Shown: one piece after another, positions 59,795 through 64,000 of the stretch
Position numbering within the stretch: the stretch's first letter is position 1
Layout: every line of letters starts with the position of its first letter
Assembly: GCA_019096195.1 (NCBI GenBank)
Contig: JAGTXK010000026.1
Coordinates: forward strand, 186,001 to 250,000
From: Boletus sp. NGJ
Taxonomy: Eukaryota > Basidiomycota > Agaricomycetes > Boletales > Boletaceae
Direction: 5' to 3'
Length of the DNA: 64,000 bases
The notes under the pieces: model-generated
Database searches by the model: none
The model's input: only the letters and a program-made list of their open reading frames with translations
What the model was told of the DNA's origin: nothing
Program-made: the position numbers and the translations under genes

Positions 59795-62383
59795 TCAGAA
59801 CAAGCCAAGCAGGTCCTCCTGTGGTTTCTGGGTAGTGGTTGGAGATGCGAAGCTTTCCAGAGGGGAAGCAACATGACTCTCCCCGGGTGGTGACATGCTC
59901 CCAAAACCACCAAAGGCATTCTCTACTACCCCACTTGCACTCATTCCCCCAAAGATTGACACTAAATCGTCCAGCGGATTTGCCGAAGTTCCAGACAGGA
60001 AATTTGCCGCAGCGGGTGTGGAGGGTAGGATCTGTGTCGCTGCGAGACCAGAGGGTTGTCCTTCTTGTGTAGGGGCGTCGTCGAAATCGAGTAAGTTTTC
60101 CGCTTGTTGGCCAGCCACGACTGTCTGGAGAGCCTTTTGCGCAGTGAAGTGATCGTCTGATAGCCTGCATGCTACACTCAGCGGGAACTCGACATACAAA
60201 GAAACAACGAACTCTGATCCCTTGCGTTGAACCGAGTCCGCACCTATCCGGCCATGGCCAATGAACGTTTCGGCTGGCTTGTGGTAAACGCTAGCTAGAC
60301 TCGAGACTTCTCCCAGGAGTTCTTCTAACAACGCTGGTGGCACCGTCGTTCGCGGAATCGATATCGGAGGTCTGTGCGCCAGAACGACGGCCTACAGGTC
60401 GCAGATATTTATCAGCTCGACCCCGTAGACGCCGCCTGTAGAGTCATACCTTCGCTGCACCGGGATCCGTGGACAACAACCTCCAATAGATGTACGCTCG
60501 GTCGCGCACGTCGGGTGAGTCGCAATCTTTCGTTGCTGTATTCAGCACCTCTTGCACCACACCCTGTGACGAGTCAGGCTTCTTCAAAAAGAGTTTGACA
60601 ACTGCTGTCAAAGTTTGCTGTTGCACCTAATAAAGCGCTTCAGTAGTTTTACATCACTCACTTACAGGCGTGCGCACCTGATACGATTCCTCGGTGAACG
60701 TTTCCACAAATGTACTCAAGAGTTCATCTGCGTTATCGATTTTCTCTGCATACTCCCCTATGATCCATATCAGCGATGCTTTCGCTTCTGGTTCGTCCAG
60801 TTCCTCGAGGTTGGCACACAGTATGGGTATGACGCCTTCGTAGGTTAAAGGGTACTTCCGGAAGATGTCCTGTGTCATTCTCGTTAGAAATCGCAACTCA
60901 TTCACCTCGTAAACCGTACACACCTTCATCACCACCACAGCTTCCTGGACGACGTAGCTTACGCGGGTTCCAATGAGGTCTAAGAGCACGTTGACGCATC
61001 GTTCAGCAGCACTCTCGATACTAATGGCAGTTTGCCCTATTGCTTTAATGCTCTTCCGTACGAAATCGACATCAACTTCCGAAGCATACCTGTCAAGACA
61101 ACATTCGAGATCTGGGCAGCGGCAGCAGAGAGGGTACTGACTCCTTTAGTTCGCTTAAGAGCGCATCAACGTTGTTGTCGTTCGCTAACCGCACCATAAT
61201 GTCCAACTTCTCGACCTTGACGTATAGTGGATCATTGTACTTGCAAAAGAAGACTCTCATCTCGTTTGAGAGCAAGTCTGGTTGTTTTTGGAGAAGAAGG
61301 TTGACATTGCGCAACGCAACCCACTGAACCTCCGGAGGTGATGACAAGAGGGTAACTAATGGCGGTGCCATCTTGCGGACCAGCTGCTTTGAGAGCTCCT
61401 CTCGTCTTATGCTCCGCATGTGTATCATAATCACCTGAACAAACATACGTCAGCGTGGCGGATGTGATGGGACTTTGATGAACTCGCTTTGACAGCCGCG
61501 AGTACAACACTTCCGTTAACGTGCTGGAATTGAGGGACGACACGTTCACAAATGTGTTCGCTTTCTTTATCATCTTGGGCAATATAGCGTGCCAAGGCGT
61601 TTAGGATTGCGACGCGACCCCATTCCGAGCATTCATTTAGTGCAATCAATAGTTTGCTCAGGACTGATGACGTGATAGTAAAGATAGCTGGGTCAGAGGA
61701 TGAAGGTGGGGGATGATTTGAGGTGGCGATTGTGTGGATATCCGTCAAAGCTGCGACCGTGTTCGCGACGACCTGCGCGATTGTCAGCATGGTCCGTGCT
61801 CGAAAAGAACAGAACTCACCATGGGATTGCTGTCCGAAACCATCTCGTGCAGCTGTTCGAGGAAACCATTGTCGATGACCAGCTCGGGTTTGAGATCATA
61901 CAGCTTGGCGACACAGAGTGCGGCTGTCTTGCGAACGTAGGGATTCTCGTCCTTGAGAGCACGTTGTAGCGGATCACATAGGTAGTCGATGATCTTCTCC
62001 GCGCGCAAACAGCCCATCGTTCGGATGGCGAGAGCCCGAACGAGAGGGTTAGGATCTTCGGAATCCTTGACGAACGTGTTCACGGCCAATATGACGAGCT
62101 CGGGTTGGGTCTTTGCATAATTCACGAGATACAGATACACGAGTTTCTTCTGCTCGAGGTCATCTGTCTGCATGTTTTTGAGGACATCGGGAAAGAGACC
62201 AGACACGTCTGTCCGAAATGTCGGTTGGAGTGTAGAATATCCAAGACAGATTGGCGCACCTTTGCCGACGGTCATGGATGCTATGACTCTCTTGATTGCA
62301 TCCTTGCGTTTATCGCGGTACTCGCTGTTGAGATCGACGCTGAGCTCGTAGTTTTCGCCTTTGCGCGGTGCCCGTATACTCAT
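59795..62383 (-). CDS. Beta-adaptin, AP-1 clathrin adaptor large subunit
   Basis: This subunit links clathrin to cargo at the trans-Golgi and endosomes. It starts [20 protein letters not shown] at 62383. The Armadillo/HEAT trunk includes [92 protein letters not shown] and [18 protein letters not shown]. Then come [12 protein letters not shown] and a hinge with NLLDFD (a clathrin-box-like motif at about 60090). It ends EDLLGLF. The far C-terminal ear typical of animal beta subunits is short or absent, as in several fungi. Introns are about 50-60 bp. Length is about 730 residues. Beta-1 and beta-2 are hard to tell apart, and AP-1 is favoured. Confidence 0.92.
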
Positions 62384-63284
62384 GGGCGTTGGTGTGCCGG
62401 TGATTCACAGAGGAAGTACAACTTTGAAGTGTGACCGTCGGCGCTGAGCACGAATGCAATGGCGTCGCTGTTGTGATTGTTCGGATGTCGACGTTCGGTA
62501 CCGCAAACTATGGTGGTGACGGAACAGCTGTGATAATGCGTCGACCCCGCGGTGCGGGGTCTCAACATGGTTGACCGAGTACCGCCCCGACCAACAGTAC
62601 CTCGTAAGGAGGACCGGCCGCCTCTTTTCTCAATGTCTCGAACGCGAATCCAGCAATCACCTTGGCAGCTATGATAGATCTTACTCTTATCGTACGTCGC
62701 TGCCATCAAAGGTTCATCTACCTCTCGGGAACTTGTCTCTACAATGATATTGGTTCTGATATGGGATAGAACTCTATGTGGGTGTCCCCGTCATCCACCT
62801 CACCCGTTCATGGACCATCAGAGACACGTCTGCCCGACGTGATACCCTGCGGACTTCGGTCTAGCCAGTTCATACCTGTCGCTAGACGTTTGTTGGCCGA
62901 GGTATCGATCCGGCCCCGAGAGGCCTTGCTAGGCGGCACTCCTGGTCACGACGAGTAAAGTAGTAGTAAAGCGATTAAAAGGGTCGTGCATCGTCGATTC
63001 GTACGGTTACGTAGACTCGCCTGTGCACAGTCTTCGCAACAATCCCTGCAAGGTATAAATCGCAGAAGACATTTGCCAGAGCGTATAGGCAAAACAGGAC
63101 GCAGTCCAGGGTCATAGTACTTGGCTGAACGGTGTCCTACTATTTCATAGCGGTAAATGGGTAACCGACTTTTCCGTCGGGATTTTACGGAGGCTTTTTA
63201 CCAAGTTGATGAGTGCAAGATGACATCGCTGTTTTGGGCAAAGTGCTTTCACTCGGTTCCCGAGGTTTCCACACTGTTACCACC
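62384..63284. promoter_or_regulatory. Divergent promoter region, AP-1 beta / TAH18
   Basis: About 900 bp separate the start codons. No reading frame here is convincing, and no clear core promoter motif was found. Confidence 0.4.
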
Positions 63285-64000
63285 ATGATGGCGGCTGGTG
63301 CCCACCATGCCAAGGTTATAAAGGACCCTGTGGACGACGAGAATGAACTCTCCGACCGCAAGCTCTTAATTTTGTACGCAACGGAGACCGGAACGGCGCA
63401 AGATGTCGCTGATCGGATTGCGAGAGAATGCCGCAGGGGTTGCTTTCACTGTCGTGTGTGTAACATCGAGTCTTATCCCCCGGTACGTAGCTTGGTGACC
63501 TCCTGGTGAATAATTCTCATCCTTTTTCTTAGGAAGAGTTGATCTCGGAACTCCTCGTCATATTTGTGGTCGCGACCACAGGGTCAGGTATAGAGCCGCG
63601 TGCGATGACGCCCATCTGGAATTCTCTGCTCCGGTCGAATCTACCCGATGATTTGTTCGAAGATATGAACTTTGCTGTCTTTGGGCTAGGCGATTCTGCC
63701 TATGAGAAATTCTGTTGGCCAGCAAAGAAATTGGCTCGTCGGTTAGCCAGTCTCGGAGGACGTGAATTTTCTACTAGAGGGGAAGGGGACGACCAGCATC
63801 CATTAGGGTAGGTTTCTAAGCTTAGCAGCGGTATGTAACATTGTTGATCGGGAACCCAGCATAGAAGGTGCACTAGACCCGTGGATAGAACATCTGATCA
63901 TGAAATTGCTGGAGCTATACCCGTGTGATGATTCACTCCAAGTACTTCCAAAACTTCGGACTTGGAGACCCCCGCCTCGCGTCCAGACAGTCACTCTTCC
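63285..64000 (+). CDS. TAH18: NADPH-dependent diflavin reductase TAH18/NDOR1, N-terminal part
   Basis: TAH18 passes electrons from NADPH via FAD and FMN to Dre2 for cytosolic Fe-S cluster assembly. The window holds the flavodoxin-like FMN domain: LLILYATETGTAQDVADRIA (phosphate loop), VIFVVATTGSGIEP, WNSLLRSNLPDDLFEDMNF, AVFGLGDSAYEKF and GEGDDQHPLG, spliced to EGALDPWIEHLI. Introns lie at about 63483-63532 and 63809-63860. The start at 63285 (MMAAGAHHAK) is one of several Met codons, and 63222 is another. The FAD/NADPH half lies beyond the window edge. Confidence 0.9.

Overview
The window is nuclear DNA of a filamentous basidiomycete (Agaricomycetes). Genes carry many short introns of about 50-70 bp, spacers are short, and genes lie on both strands. 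A Boletales fungus is the best guess, because a typical atromentin synthetase (A-T-TE) sits at 22356-25414 and a WD40-repeat family of a kind common in that order occurs in several copies. The order is inference. No tRNA, rRNA or CRISPR array was seen.

Bases 1-20.6 kb are a nest of mobile DNA inside a dead WD40 gene. The WD40 gene (copy 1, minus strand) is split at 3425/19850 by a Ty1/Copia element (3426-19849, 442-bp LTRs, 5-bp GTATA target repeats). That element was itself hit by two solo LTRs of another family (4686-5557 and 7121-7992, inverted to each other) and by a roughly 9.9-kb KDZ (Kyakuja-Dileera-Zisupton) DNA transposon (about 8889-18833). The KDZ element has a transposase, three accessory reading frames and arrays of TGAT(A/G)(T/C)ATCA-like palindromes at both ends. 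CpG sites have decayed to TpG/CpA across this nest, and the decay stops near the right LTR.

From 20.6 to 36.4 kb is a secondary-metabolism and repeat-rich stretch. It holds the atromentin synthetase (one apparent frameshift in a C5 run), a second better-preserved WD40 copy (about 26060-28450) in the same orientation as copy 1, a gene-poor 3-kb gap, an intact DUF6533-type membrane protein (32009-33822), and scrambled WD40 and other gene pieces (34.2-36.3 kb). The two WD40 copies form direct repeats around the synthetase. The usual partner aminotransferase is not seen here.

From 36.6 kb to the right edge is a dense housekeeping block: RasGEF (-), ASF1 (+), UBP6/USP14 (-), BAP31 (+), LCL3-type nuclease (+), a Ser/Thr-rich surface protein (+), RAD6 (-), an SDR (-), OPI3-type phospholipid methyltransferase (+), a PAP2 lipid phosphatase (-), a GH30 glucanase (-), AP-1 beta-adaptin (-) and the start of TAH18/NDOR1 (+, cut by the window edge). 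RasGEF/ASF1, UBP6/BAP31 and AP-1 beta/TAH18 are divergent pairs. ASF1/UBP6 and OPI3/PAP2 are convergent pairs. RAD6 has a start-codon-only first exon and a GC-AG intron.
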